Below are positions 32,101 to 46,656 of a DNA stretch of 64,000 bases, piece by piece; position 1 is the stretch's first letter; every line of letters begins with the position of its first letter. The stretch is from Scylla paramamosain. Taxonomy: Eukaryota; Arthropoda; Malacostraca; Decapoda; Portunidae. The DNA is taken from the NCBI RefSeq assembly GCF_035594125.1, contig NC_087192.1, positions 12,372,501-12,436,500 of the forward strand, read 5' to 3'. Made by a program: the position numbers and the translations under genes. A model generated the notes under the pieces. That model searched no databases, was not told the origin of the DNA, and saw only the letters and a program-made list of their open reading frames with translations.

Positions 32101-32505
32101 TACACCACTGCATCACACCAGATGTGAGGTCAAAATACATACACACACAGTTTTAGATGTGGTGACACTGCACCACTGCATCACACTGAATCTGAGGGCA
32201 AAATACATTCACTCACATGGTTTTAGATGTGGTGGTGTTGCACTGCTATGTCACATCAGATGTGAGGGCAAAACACACACTCACATAGTTTTAGATATGA
32301 TGGCAATTGCTGCATCACACCAAATGTGAGAGTAAAACACACACACTCACTTAGTTTTAGATGTGGTGGTGCTGCATTGCTGCACCAGATATGAGAACAA
32401 AACACACACACTCACACATGGTTAGATACAATGGCACTGTACCTCCACACTGCTGCACCATGCTGAATGTGAGAACAAAAAACACATGCTCACACAGTTC
32501 TGTGC
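32101..32505. repeat. Minisatellite, 65-70 bp unit, about six degenerate copies
   Basis: The marker gttttagatgtggtg and close variants recur at 32151, 32221, 32289, 32355 and about 32420. Each is followed by a ctgcatcacac-type block and an aaaacacacactcac-type block. Spacing is 65-70 bp. Confidence 0.85.
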
Positions 32506-32888
32506 CATGCCAGAATAGATAAGCATTTTTTCCAGTGTTTTAATGCCCTGAGTTTCGCAATTCTCAAATTTAGTGCTATGCCTCTGAAAGAAAGCAAGTG
32601 CAAAACTTCCAAGGGTACTCTAATAGCAAATGTGGGAAGAGGTGTATAAAGGTGATAAGGAAGTGTAGCATGGTAGCTAGGTATCAGTACATACCTTGCA
32701 GGAAGACAGATTCTATATGACTGGAGAATGATTGATGGAAGCAGAGTTAGAGTGGGATGTGAAAAAGTGGAAAAGTGAGATAGACAGAGAATTGAAGAGA
32801 ATGGATGGAGGAATGAAATGGAATAAAGAGGTACCCTGGAATGGTACAAGGAGTGGAGAAGGGAGGGAATGGATAGTGATGCTGATGG

Positions 32889-33119
32889 GACTGTGTAGAG
32901 GCAAATGAAAAGATGATTGAGGTATTGAAGGGTTTTCTGGAGAGAATTTTGTGTGTCAGATGCAGGACTGTGTAGAAATGAATGAAAGGATGAGTGAGGC
33001 AGTGAAAGTGTTTCTGGAGAGAATATGGTGTGGTACACGCAAGACTGTGAAGAAACATCTGAAAGGATGAGTGAGGAAGTGAAGTAGTTTCTGGAGAGAA
33101 TGTGGTATGTTAGATGTGT
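32889..33119. repeat. Three tandem units of exactly 77 bp
   Basis: Units start gactgtg at 32889, 32966 and 33043, and each contains tttctggagagaat. The sequences have diverged but the spacing is unchanged. A purine-rich stretch of GAAGAA type follows to about 33240. Confidence 0.85.
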
Positions 33120-33240
33120 GGTAACCTTACAAAGTTAAAGAAGACAGAAGAAACAAGAAAAGAAGACTGATGAATGAAGGAAACAGAAAAATATGAAGAA
33201 AGAAGGAATAGAGAAAAGTAGAAAAACCCAGTACCAATGC

Positions 33241-33930
33241 AATTGGTTTGTTTCATTCTACAGGAGTCAAAGTTCCAAAGTCCTGGGGTGGTATTAGCAA
33301 AGATCCTTAGCCTTCTGCTCAGCCTTCTGTTTAAACTCATGCTTATTTCCTAATCATGCTTAAGGCTGGGCTGAGTGTAAATCTTAAGCCTCAGTATGAA
33401 ATGGTAAAAGAGCAAAACAGTAAAATCTTATATTTCCTAATTGTGTTACCAGTGTGATCTTTTTAGTTTTGGGTGGTCAAACAACAAAACATAATAATTT
33501 ACCTTTGATTTTGTAAGGATACGAATGCATGATTGTGTTTTTTTAAAAGCAAATTAGACCCTGCACAAGGCATGAGTATTTTGTCTCAGTGTTTACGACC
33601 TTGAGCCTACAGGGCCACATCACCCCCACTCAGCAGCTCCCATTTTTCCTGTCCTTTTTCTTTAGTATGGAAGAGATGATGACCTCTAAGGCCAAAAAGC
33701 AAATAGAGGAAAACCAGCTGGACTGATAAGAAGGCTTTCCTTCCTCATCCAGTCAGTATATGAGGAAAAAAAGTAACCTGAAGGGCTTCACTCACTAGAG
33801 CCAAATGGTCATGGTCTTCTATTACTAAGAAGATAAATGAGATGTGGTAATAACAGGACACAGAATGACCCAATGTCATCATTGCTGCAGGGCTGCATTT
33901 CTCATTGGTTAAATAACATTGAAATTCTTA
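33241..33930. other. Unassigned DNA
   Basis: No coding or repeat signature recognised. Confidence 0.4.
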
Positions 33931-34563
33931 CAGTAAAATCCCTCTTGTCCGGCATCAATGGGACCGCCGACATGCCAGATACTTGACAGTTGCCAGATAC
34001 TTGAATAGAAGTGAAATTATGTCCTTCTGATCTTTTCAAGCTGAACCACTCATATAACACTTTGTCCATCATTTCACCACGATGATACTGCAGTGTGTGA
34101 TGATTTTCCACTGCCTTTGGGGTGTCGGTGGCTTTCATGTAATTCTGCAACTTTTTCCGTTTGGGATTTAATGTCATAAATAGTTGATGAGCCTACACCA
34201 TATTCCGCCATTAGTTGCTGTCTGCTTTCACCTCTCTCTAATCATCGACAAATGTCTACCTTCTGCTTAAGTGTAAGCACAACACGCTTCCTCTTTTCTA
34301 CAACTTTAGGCATGATGAAGGCGTCAGGCGATAAACAGTGCACACACGGGACTGAGTCACTGAGTAAACACTGTGCAGTGGGCCGTGGGTGGCGCGAAGC
34401 AGTGCGCTCTGGTGGTGAGGGGACAAAGTATGTCTCGCGCGGGAATTTTAATTGATTTTATGAGTACACATTGATTTTTTATTGATTTTAAGGCTCGGGG
34501 AAAAATGTGCCGGATACTTGAAGCTGCCGGATACTCGAATGCCGGATGAGAGGGATTTTACTG
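33931..34563 (-). mobile_element. Tigger-type element, copy 2 (633 bp), retains transposase N-terminus
   Basis: Terminal repeats match copy 1 (cagtaaaatccctcttgtcc at the left, complementary right end), and TA flanks both ends (33929-33930, 34564-34565). It is about 180 bp longer than copies 1 and 3 because it keeps additional transposase coding sequence on the minus strand, so it represents an earlier state of the family. Confidence 0.9.
34070..34311 (-). pseudogene. Tigger-type transposase N-terminal DNA-binding region
   Basis: From 34311 on the minus strand the codons read MPKVVEKRKRVVLTLKQKVD, then a TGA stop, then LERGESRQQLMAEYGVGSST, then IYDIKSQTEKVAEL. This is a CENP-B/Psq-type helix-turn-helix with its recognition helix (GVGSSTIYDIK), which binds the terminal repeats. 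The DDE domain is deleted. The C-terminal third of the remnant appears in a different frame. One internal stop and the deletion make it non-functional. Confidence 0.8.
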
Positions 34564-34565
34564 TA

Positions 34566-35037
34566 CTTTAATTGCTAGGGTCAGTGCATAACTCCTTCCT
34601 TTGTGGTTCTCCAAGGGATCTCCCCTAAAATCTGTCACAAATAACACTCATGCAGATCTAGTCTATATATTTTCAGCAGTTTAGTCACTTAAGTCATTGA
34701 CAACATCCTTACGGGACTGATAATTCATGAGGTGGTGAGCTTGGGCTCAGTGGTTGGCCACCTTTGCTTGCTGAAGCTGTGCTTACCCTAAAGCAGAAGG
34801 TTAAGCATCCTCTAGACCCGTCTTAACTTTTTGGTGTTGTAAGCACTATACTCTGTCTCACATAAACTGGTGAAGGGAAGCCCTCCCCATGGGAGGGTTG
34901 GGGCAGGACATATCCTGTCCTTCAAAATCTGAGATTGGCTGGTTGAAAGCAGGTGGCATGGTTTTAATTTGGATTCATTTTGATGACCAGGAAGGTATGG
35001 GTGAGGTGGTGATCTAATGCTAGTCCTCACCCAAACC

Positions 35038-35041
<4 letters not shown>
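34566..35041. other. Unassigned DNA
   Basis: No recognised feature. (CT)n follows at 35042-35077. Confidence 0.4.

Positions 35042-35077
<36 letters not shown>
35042..35077. repeat. (CT)n microsatellite
   Basis: Short pure CT run. Confidence 0.95.
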
Positions 35078-35079
<2 letters not shown>

Positions 35080-35317
35080 TTGTTTGAATGCAAAGTTTAG
35101 GTTGAGGCAACAAGAAAACATACCATCTATTACTCATCCATCATTCATATAGTTTCTCACCACAGCAAAATTTCCTTCACTCTTCCTATTCAGACATTTT
35201 TCCTGTCTTGCAGGAAGCACTGTGGCACACCTATCATCCCAAACCCTTCCCCTCTCCACTAATCCTTTAATTTTCACCTTCTTCCTCTCCCCTCCCCATC
35301 TTTCTTGCATCATTCAC

Positions 35318-35379
35318 TTCCACCATCCAATCTTATAATTATTCTACATAATATTTACTCCATATTTATAAAGTTAGTG

Positions 35380-35437
<58 letters not shown>

Positions 35438-35534
35438 ACACACACACACTTCCACCATCCAATCTTATAATTATTCTGGATAATATTTACTCCATATTTA
35501 TAAAGTTAGTGTCACACACACACACACACACACA
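35318..35534. repeat. Tandem duplication of a 70-bp segment plus (CA)n
   Basis: The segment ttccaccatccaatcttata through aaagttagtgtcaca occurs twice (35318-35383 and 35450-35516), each followed by a CA run, with one small difference (ctacat against ctggat). Confidence 0.92.
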
Positions 35535-36138
35535 GACACCAGTGATTAAAATAATAAAAGAAAAAAGTAATCTTGTGAGAGGAACAGTACAGAGAAAGAT
35601 GTGTGTGGTGGTATTTAGGATTAAGAAGAACCTACCCATGAAAATAGCTAGAGAGGAGGAAGAAGTGAAAAAGGGTTAAGGAAATTAGAGTGGAAGTGGT
35701 GGGATAAAGAGAGATGGTTGAACAAACTGAAGAGGTTTACAAGATTGGAAAGTAGAATGAAAATGGAACAAGACCAATGAAAGTCAGATTAATGTCACAA
35801 ACAGCAGTGGAATATGCATTAAAAAGAACAGGAAAATTGGCAAAAGTAGAAGGAATGGAGAAAATATGAATAGGAAGAGACATGAATGAAGAAGAGGGAA
35901 GCAAACTGAAAGAGTTGAGAGTAGAGGCCCAGTCAAAAAATGAGGAGAAAACACAGGAATAAGCAAGAAGATTCATTTGGAAAGTTGTGGACATGAAAAC
36001 GAGGAAATGGTGGCACAAAGATGCCATGGAAAATCACCAAGGGTAAGCTTAAAAACTATGTAGGTATACAAATATAGATTATTTGATGTTGAGCCTACTG
36101 GAACTTAAAGACTACCTAAAAAAAACAATAAACCAGAC

Positions 36139-36634
36139 ATGGTTTGTTTAATGGAAACCAAACTAAAAGAGGAAATAAAGCTGAGATTTGCAAAGGAAGG
36201 ATACAGCACATGGAGGAGAGACAGAAAAGGAAAGGGAAGACGAGGAGTAATGATATTGGTAAAAGAGGATATTAATGTTGAGGAAGTGGAATATGGTGAT
36301 GGAATGGCAGAAACTCTGAGTTGTGATTAAGATCAAAGGAAGTGAAAAAAGGAAAGTTATTGTAATGTACATACCACCAAAAACTAATGCATGGGAGACC
36401 AACTGATATAAAATTATGCAACTAGAAACAAGAAATAGCATAGAGGAAATGACAAGGAAAAGTAACAAAGTGCTTTTAGTAGGTGACTTCAACACTAAAG
36501 GAATTCAGTGGGAGGAGATGGAAATGAAAGAAAATGTTGGGTCATGGAGTGAAGAACTTATGCACACCAGGAAGAATACAGAGAGGCAAGGTATAATAAG
36601 GTATAATAAGAAGGGAAGAAGAAAGAAATTTTGA
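36139..36634 (+). pseudogene. LINE A copy 2 endonuclease
   Basis: Frame 36139-36330 gives DMVCLMETKLKEEI-type sequence with the metal-binding Glu in METKL, then GRRGVMILVKEDINVEEV. Frame 36416-36634 gives NKVLLVGDFNTKGIQWEEM. The C-terminal S-D-H region is deleted: after about 36600 the sequence jumps to the RT linker. Confidence 0.8.
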
Positions 36635-36747
36635 AAGTGACATAGTAAGAAAACGCAAGGAAGAGCCCAAACTATTCTACAGATATATAAATGGAAAAAT
36701 GAAACCTAGGGATGACATAAACAAGTTAAAAAGAGAAGAAAGAACTT

Positions 36748-37732
36748 ATGAGTGACCTAATAAATGAGAGCTTTCAATCTGTGTTTACAAAGGAAACCAA
36801 TTTTGTGGCACCAAAAGTGGTATCACAGAATGAGGGAATACAGGAGATACAAGTAAAGAGACAAGAAATCAAGAAACTGGTGGAAGAGCTGGATGTTAGA
36901 AAAGCTATGGGACCAGATATTAAAAGAATGCAGAGAACAAATGGAGGAACCCATATGGGATATAACTGACAGCTTGTTGAAAGAAGTGAAAGTACCAAGG
37001 GAATGGAAAAGAGCTAACATTGTGCCAATATACAAAGGGGGAAATAAAATGGAACCATTAAATTACAGGCCAGTGTCACTAATAAGTATTATATGCAGTA
37101 ATTGAATATAGTAATTGAAGATAGATAGTGCATTATTTAGATGAAAAAATGATTACAGAAAAGCAATTTGGATTCAGGAAAGGGAGATCCTATGTCACAA
37201 ATCTACTGAGCCTTTATAAGAGAGTAACAGATGGAGTGCAAGACAGGGACGGATGGGTTGATATGATATACCTGGATCTCAAAAAAGCATTTGATAAAGT
37301 TCTCCACAAAAGTCATATGTGGAAGTTAGAAAATGAAGGAGGGCTAAAGGGAGCAACATTGAGATATATGTATGATTATTTACAGTGGAAGGAAATGAGA
37401 ACAGTAATCAGAGACACTAATTCAAGTTGGCGCAAAGTGAAAAGTGGGGTACCGCAAGGATCTGAGTTGGCGCCTATTATGTTTCAAATATATGTAAATG
37501 ATAAGACAGAGGATCTAAATAGTCATAAACCTATTTGATGATGATGCAAAAAATAATGAAAATAATAAAGGATGAAAATGACTGCAAGAAGTTACAAAAG
37601 AATATTGACAAGATACATACATGGGACCAGAGATGGAAACTAGAATTTAATACCAGAAAATGCTATGTCTTGGAAATAGGAAAAAGTAAAAAGAGACTTT
37701 CATGGAATCACAAAATGGGAGGAGAATTATAA
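36748..37732 (+). pseudogene. LINE A copy 2 reverse transcriptase
   Basis: Frames in order give MSDLINESFQSVFTKE, PREWKRANIVPIYKGGNKME, QFGFRKGRSYVTNLLSLYKR, MIYLDLKKAFDKVLHKSHM and KSGVPQGSELAPIMFQIYVN. Then the region that should hold FADD has decayed (stops at about 37535). The C-terminal KCYVLEIGKSKKR region follows. Inactive. Confidence 0.85.
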
Positions 37733-38376
37733 TGAAAATTAATGAAGAAAAACATTTGGGAGTAATGATCCAGGACACACTATCATCTGAAAAGCACACA
37801 TACAGAATATTAGGCTCTATGTACAGCTTGTTAACAAACATCAGGGTGGTGTTTAACTATTTAGCTAAAGAAATGATGAAGAAAATTATAACAAGCATGA
37901 TATGACCTAAATTGGAATATGCATTGGTAGTTTTGGCTCCACATAGAAAAAAAAAGATATATGGAAACTGGAAAGAATAAAGAGAATAGTGACACAGATG
38001 GTACCAGAATTGAAAGACTTAAGCTATGAAGAAACACTTGAAGAAATGGGATTACCAACACTACAAGAGAAAAGAGAAAGAGGAGACCTGATGACAATGT
38101 ATAAATTAGTAAACAATATAGAAAGAATAAACAGAAATAAATTGGTACCACAGATGGATGAAGAGACATAGGAAGAAAATAAAGAAGAGTGGATGTTCGA
38201 GTGACATCAAGAAATACAGCTTCCCTTATAGAACTATTGAAATCTGGAATTATTTGAAGGAAGAAGTGGTTGTGGCAAACAGTGTACACATGTTTAAAGA
38301 GAAACTGGATAAATATGGTTATGGAGACAGGACAAAATGAGCTTTGGCTTGTGCCCTGTACAATACAACCAGGTAA

Positions 38377-38382
<6 letters not shown>

Positions 38383-38406
<24 letters not shown>
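38383..38406. repeat. (CA)n at the junction of LINE A copies 2 and 3
   Basis: The 3' tail of copy 2 becomes (CA)n, and copy 3 begins directly after it. Confidence 0.9.
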
Positions 38407-38409
<3 letters not shown>

Positions 38410-39572
38410 TGCACAGGGACCAGATGGAGTATCTAATTGGGTGCTGAAGGAATGCAGAGATCGACTTGCACACACGGTTTACAAACTCATTATAACTTCA
38501 TTAAGTGAAGGAATGGTGCCCAAAGATTGGAAAAAAATTAGATATAGTCCCCATACATAAGAATGGAAGCAAAGAAGAACCATCTAATTATAGACTGGTG
38601 TCATTAATAATTATAGACTGGTGTCATTAATAAGTGTAATGGCAAAAATGTGCAAAGGAATAGTGAAGCAAAGCAAAGATGGAGTGAATATCTTGAAAAG
38701 AGAGAGATATAACAAACAGACAATGCAGATTTAGAAAAGGAAGGTTGTGTACAATGAATTTAATGCGTTTCTACTCCAGAGCCATAGATATAGTACAAGA
38801 GAGGGATGAGCAGAATGTTTCTTTGGACTTACAGAAAGCATTTGATAAAGTGCCCCAAAAGAGACTGCTGTGGAATTTAGAAATGTTTGGTGAGCTGAAA
38901 GGAGTGCTCCTACATTGGATCAGTGACATTCTGAGAGGAAGGGAAATAAGAACAGTGGTCAAAGATAGGAAGTCATCATGGAGAAAGGTAATTAGTGGTA
39001 TCCCACAGGGGTGGGCACTAGCACAAGTTGTTTGCTGTCTATGTGAACAATATGATGGAAGGGGTGAATAGCTACACGAGTCTATTTGTTGATAATGCAA
39101 CATTGATGAGAAAAGTGGAGAGGATGGAGGATTGTGAAGCCCTACAGGAAGATCTGAATGTGATTTGGGATTGAAGTGGCACTTGGCAAATGGAATTTAA
39201 TGTAAAAAAATGTGGAGTGTTGAAGTTTGGGCATAGTTGTGCGAGGCCAGTCTTCAGTTATATATTGGGTAATGAGGAAATAAAAGTGAAGAGTGAAGAG
39301 AAAGACCTTGGAATTAGTCACTGATAAGCTGTCCCCAGAGGTACATGTAAGAACAGGGGAAACATATAACCTGGTGAGAAATGTAAGAGCAGCATTCAAC
39401 TATCTGGATGAAGAGATGATTAGGAATTCAATTGTGACAATGATAAGACCTTGTTTGGAATATGCAGCAGTGATATGGTCTCCCAGCACTAAAAGGGACA
39501 TAAAGAAATTAGAGAGAGAATACAACGAGCAGCGACAAAGTTGCCTCTGACCCTATCAGACTTATATGAAGA
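38407..39572 (+). mobile_element. LINE family A copy 3, truncated at both ends
   Basis: It begins at the RT motif GPDGVSNWVLKECRDRLAHT and ends within the connection region (tacaacgagcagcgac near 39525). It contains DLQKAFDKVPQKRLLWNLEM and SLFVDNATLM, where the catalytic FADD reads F-V-D-N. The 3' untranslated end is missing. Confidence 0.85.
38745..39071 (+). pseudogene. LINE A copy 3 reverse transcriptase core
   Basis: The frame includes VSLDLQKAFDKVPQKRLLWN, then REIRTVVKDRKSSWRKVISG and IPQGWALAQVV in place of the usual VPQGSVLAPIM. A frameshift follows before VNNMMEGVNSYTSLFVDN. Confidence 0.8.
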
Positions 39573-41420
<1,848 letters not shown>

Positions 41421-41422
<2 letters not shown>

Positions 41423-42960
41423 CAAGTTTTCACAGAAGAATCAGAATTTAAAGAACCAGAAGATAAGAATACAAAAAACAAATGTGGGAAATTAAACTAA
41501 GGAAAGAAAAATTTTATAAAATGATGGAGGAACCAGAAGAGAGAAAACCAATAGGCCCAGGTGGAGTACCAGGTTTTATTTTAAGAGTGTAGAAAACAGT
41601 TAATTGAATGGGTATCAACTGGAAGAGTGCCTAAGGAATGGAAGAGAGCAGACATAGTGCCAATTTATAAAAGTGGAAAGAAAGAAGAACCATTAAATAA
41701 TAGACCAGCATAGTATGTAGGATATGTGAAAAAGTGATAAAGAAGCAGTGGACAAAATTTCTAGAAAAATATGATATAATATCAGAAACAGTATGGCTTT
41801 AGACAAAAGTGATCATGTGTAACAAATCTGATGAACTTCTATTTGAGTGACTTATATAATAAAGGAGGGGGATGGATGGGTAGGCTGTGTGTATTTAGAT
41901 CTAAAAAAAAATTTTGACAAAGTTCCCCACAACAGGCTACTATGGAAGCTAGAAAATGTAGGATGATTAAGGGGAAAAATAATAAACTGGATAGAAAGTT
42001 ACTTAAAGGGAAGAGAAATGAGAATGGCAGTAAAAGATGTAAAATCAAAATGGAGTACCACAAGGCTCATTGCTGGCACCAATACTTTTCCTGATCTACA
42101 TAAATGATATGCCTGTAGGAGTAAAGAGTTACATGAGTTTGTTTGCAGATGATACAATATTACAAAGATATATAAGAAACAACAAAGACTGTGAAATTCT
42201 ACAAGAGGACATGAATAAAATCTGGGACTGTAGTAAGAAACAGGAAATGGAATTTAATGTGAAAAAATGTCATGTAATGAAAATGGGAAAAAAGTGTGAG
42301 ACCAAAATGGACATATAAAACAGGAAATGGAGAAATAAAAAAAGTACAAGGAGAAAGATCTAGGAGCGACAATACAGCACAGTCAACAGTCAGAAAAGCA
42401 TTTAGAAATGATATTCAGAGATACATATAGAATGGTGAGAAATATTGGAACAGCATTCCACTACATCGATAAAGATATGATGAGAAGGATAATTACCACT
42501 ATGATTAGACCAAAGATGGAATATGCTGATCAGTGTGGTCTCCCCACAAGAAGACATGTGAAAAAACTAGAAAGGATACAAAGGATGGCAGCAAAGATGA
42601 TTCCAGAACTGGAAGAATTAACACATGAAGACAAGTTAAATGAAATGAAGATGCCAATATTGGAATGAAGAAGAGAAGGGTGAGATTTAATACTGATATA
42701 TAAACTGTGGAATGGAGTGGAAGAAACTGATAATGAGAAACTACTGCTAAAAGAAGAAGGAAATTCACACAAGAACACAGTAAAAAACTAAGAAAATATT
42801 GTTTCCCACAGAAAAATATACAAGTTTGGAACAAACTAAATGAGGATGTAGTATCAGCAACAAGTGTGCACAGCTCCAAGGAAAAACTGGACAAGTGTAC
42901 ATGTGGAGACGAAACCACATGAGCATAGCTTGGGCCCTGTAAATTACAACTAGGTAAAAT
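41421..42960 (+). mobile_element. LINE family A copy 5
   Basis: It begins in the EN/RT linker (EQVFTEESEFKEPED near 41421) and ends with ccctgtaaattacaactagg followed by taaaatatacaacacac. It is strongly broken but keeps an intact catalytic box. Confidence 0.85.
42070..42668 (+). pseudogene. LINE A copy 5 reverse transcriptase, C-terminal part
   Basis: Frame 42070-42318 gives APILFLIYINDMPVGVKSYM and SLFADDTIL (FADD intact, 42142-42153), then KQEMEFNVKKCHVMKMGK. Frame 42408-42668 gives FRDTYRMVRNIGTAFHYIDK and RPKMEYADQCGLPTRRH. Upstream RT pieces at 41600-42060 have several stops. Confidence 0.82.
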
Positions 42961-43935
<975 letters not shown>

Positions 43936-44251
43936 TTTTTTCCACAAATCTATTTGTTTATTACAATTATCATAAAGAAATACAATTTGGGGGATCTAGT
44001 CATACCTCAAATTTCCCTATATGTATTTATGGATACATTTTAAAATGATCAGTTAATGAATGTTCCATTATGTGCATAATTTTATCCTGCATATCTTGAT
44101 ATATAGTAGGTGATGATTATGTTGAGTTAAAACTTATATTCAATAGTGACACAAAATTTTTGTGTGTGTGGACAGGCTGGATATGGGACAGGGTGCTGTT
44201 TTCACTGGGCCATAGTGAAGAGGTTAAGCAGTGCCAGTAAGAATCTTGGTT
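43936..44251. other. Unassigned DNA
   Basis: No recognised feature between the microsatellite array and the Tigger minisatellite. Confidence 0.4.
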
Positions 44252-44640
44252 GGGCTGTCTCAGGTGATGGCTGTAGTGAGGCTGCCTCTGGTGTTGGCTG
44301 TAGTGAACTTGTCTCAGGTGCTGATTGTTGTTGGGGCTGTCTCAGGTGCTAGTTGTTGTTGGGGCTGTCTCAGGTGGTGGCTGTGGTGGGGCTGTTTCTG
44401 GTGGTGGCTGTGGCGGAGCTGTCTCAAGTGCTGGCTGTGGTGGGACTGTCTCAGGTTGTGGCTGTGGTGGGGTTGTCTCTGGTGCTGGTTGTGGTGGTTC
44501 TGTTTCAGGTACCGGCTGTTGTGGGGCTGTCTCTAGTGCTGGCTGTGGTGGGGCTGTCTCAAGTACTGGCTGTGATGGGTCTGTCTCAGGTGCTGGCTGT
44601 GGTGGGGACTGTCTCTGGTGCTGGCTGTGGAGATCTGTCT
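44252..44640 (-). repeat. 27-bp minisatellite coding the proline-rich tail of a Tigger transposase
   Basis: About 14 units of 27 bp (plus-strand form gggctgtctcaggtgctggc plus 7 bases). On the minus strand each unit encodes nine residues of type ETAPPQPPP. The multiple-of-three period keeps the frame open through all units. Confidence 0.9.
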
Positions 44641-45543
44641 TAGGTGTTGACCTCAGTCCTATCATCATTTCTTCATCATCAGACATTTCCTCTATTGCCT
44701 TCAATTCTTCTTTTTTTGTCTGTGGCCTCTCTCATCTGGTCATGCAATTGCTTATATTACAGCAACTTTTCATTGGCTATTATCTCCTGATCCAGTGGTT
44801 GAATAAGTGATGTTGTGTTTGTAGGTGAGTATTCAACTTGAACAAATGGGTGAAAGCCAGCCAGATACTGCACATGCCCCGGTGTGTTGTCCATGAACAA
44901 GAAAAGTTTCCCTTCCAAATTCATCTCATCACATTTGCATTTGGTACAAAATGTTTATCAAACCATTCAGCAGACAGTGTCATGTTCATGTAACTCTTAG
45001 AGTTAGAGGCCCAGTAAATGTCACCCAGCTTGTTCATATCTGCCCCTTTATAAGTTCTGACTTTCTTGAATTTGTAGACAACATGAGTGCCAGTTGCAGT
45101 GCAGGTGAGTAAAATGCTCAGTCTGTCCTTTGCAGTTTTAATAGCTGGTGCCTGTTTCTCACTTGTGTCAATAAAAGTTTATTTCAGAGAACTCTTCCAA
45201 CAGAGGCCAGTTTCATCACAGTTGTAGACTTGATCCAAGGTGTATCCTCCCTGCTTGATAAACTCCAGGCAATGGCAGAAAAGGAATATGTAGCAGCAGT
45301 GTTGGCTGAGGAACTCTCTCCCTGATATTTGACATACTTTACACTGAATCTTTTCTTAAAACTGGCAAACAAGCTGACTGAAGCAACAAATGGTTGAGCA
45401 TCTTTAATGTTTTTTCTTTTGTAGATGGCATTACAGATGAATACATCTTGATATCTTACCTGCACCCCACAGATACTGGCTTCATTCTTACACTTCATCC
45501 AGTACACTGCTCTAGGTGAAATTCCATCACTGCTGTGAGGCAA
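44342..45543 (-). pseudogene. pogo/Tigger-type DDE transposase
   Basis: Frame 45543-45184 begins partway through the DNA-binding part and continues into SFKKRFSVKYVKYQGESSSA, a Tigger signature. In shifted frames follow YTLDQVYNCDETGLCWK (first Asp, 45215-45217), FLFMDNTPGHVQYL (second Asp, 44889-44891) and TSLIQPLDQEIIANEK (third Asp, 44790-44792). The D-to-D spacing of the last pair is about 33 residues, as in pogo/Tigger enzymes. The C-terminal frame 44704-44342 has an acidic segment (EEMSDDEEMMIGL) and then the proline-rich repeats. Frameshifts and the stop at the end of FNHWIRR make it a pseudogene. Confidence 0.85.
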
Positions 45544-45559
45544 CTAGTGGATGAATAGC

Positions 45560-46215
45560 TTGTCAATAGTTGCTTTGATGCATTCACATTGCCAATGAAT
45601 ACTTTTAGGCTTGCCTTTATTTCATCTTTCCGTCTTTTAAAAGTTTCTCAATGTACTTTCTGGTCATCCTGTTTGTTTCATTATTTCACTGTTCTTATAG
45701 CCCTATAAATAATTTTGTTTCCCATGGAATAATGGTTCACTTTTTTTACCCACACAATTGGCACTTTTCACAGGCACTTTATTCTTCATTCAGTCCATCT
45801 ATCTACCACTTCAGCATTCTAGCAAAGACCTGAACATTCTACTAGGATAAATTTATTACAATCCATCCCTGGCATACAAACTATATTTACTATAGAAGCA
45901 GTCCCTGCTGTTAGTAAAGATCCATTCATTACTTTTCCAATAAGTAACAAGCCTATGACTTATTGAAATAGCCCAGCTCTGACTCCTCTCTTCAGTAAAA
46001 CACCACATAATACAGGGTCCTTTCTTCATCCCTTGCCTTATTTAACACTTCTTTAAAGCTCCCAAGGAACTTACCAAAGGTACTCCTAGCCATGTTTAGA
46101 AAAATTATGGGTTTGGCATTACATATAATTTTCCAACCCTGTGTTCAGCCTATTTGAAACCTTGCTAATCCCTGTGCCTACCAAACATACCCTTGTTCTA
46201 CACTTCCTATTTCTG
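45560..46215. other. Unassigned DNA
   Basis: This may include the 5' part of the Tigger element, but no terminal repeat is recognised. Confidence 0.35.
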
Positions 46216-46656
46216 TCACAAAACCCAATGAATGCCTTGCCTAACTGTCACCGAACAAAACTTTTCTACCTGAAGGTAAGGTATTTGTGCTCCCCTTTCC
46301 ATCCTCTCCTTGTATCTCCCTGTCATACTCTCCACCTCCTCCATCACTCCTTCCAACCCACTCAAGAGATTACTCATCTTCATGTGGCACCACTGAGCAA
46401 GGCAAGGTGCCTTAGAGAGCTTCATCCCCTTTGTTCGTCTGAACACCACTATCCACTCATCCTCTTCAGTCATCTTATAAGCTAAGGCAATGGCTTGGTA
46501 AAGGACAGTCACCCTATTGCACTGTTTGTCCTCCACCTCTGAGATCCTTCCATGGAACTCAGTCTCCAACTCTGAGATCCTTACAGTGAATGACTTGGGT
46601 AAACGAGAGGAACTAGTATAACCAGTAGCCTCAGCAACACAGAATACCATTTTCAC
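46216..46656 (-). CDS. Unidentified open frame, 146 residues
   Basis: An open frame starting MKMVFCVAEATGYTSSSRLP, with a helical, charged middle (VRISELETEFHGRISEVEDK) and ending HWVL. I do not recognise a family. The ISELETE...ISEVEDK pattern could form a short coiled coil, as in LINE or LTR element accessory proteins. It may equally be a chance frame or a remnant. No RT or transposase motif is seen within 1 kb downstream. Confidence 0.25.
   Translation of the reverse strand: MKMVFCVAEATGYTSSSRLPKSFTVRISELETEFHGRISEVEDKQCNRVTVLYQAIALAYKMTEEDEWIVVFRRTKGMKLSKAPCLAQWCHMKMSNLLSGLEGVMEEVESMTGRYKERMERGAQIPYLQVEKFCSVTVRQGIHWVL

Larger units (their letters stand above)
35560..38382 (+). mobile_element. 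LINE family A copy 2
   Basis: This runs from ORF1 remnants (35700-36040) through endonuclease (36139-36500) and RT (36748-38100) to the 3' end ccctgtacaatacaaccagg followed by taaatacacac. It is about 2.8 kb, with small deletions, stops and frame changes throughout. It is the first of four head-to-tail LINE A copies. Confidence 0.88.

Noticed and set aside
32101..32505. CRISPR-like array
   Set aside because: Repeat units are contiguous and degenerate, without unique spacers, and the DNA is eukaryotic.
44231..44536. Plus-strand Val/Leu/Gly-rich frames over the 27-bp minisatellite
   Set aside because: The 27-bp period opens several frames at once; the minus-strand frame continues the transposase C-terminus and explains the region.
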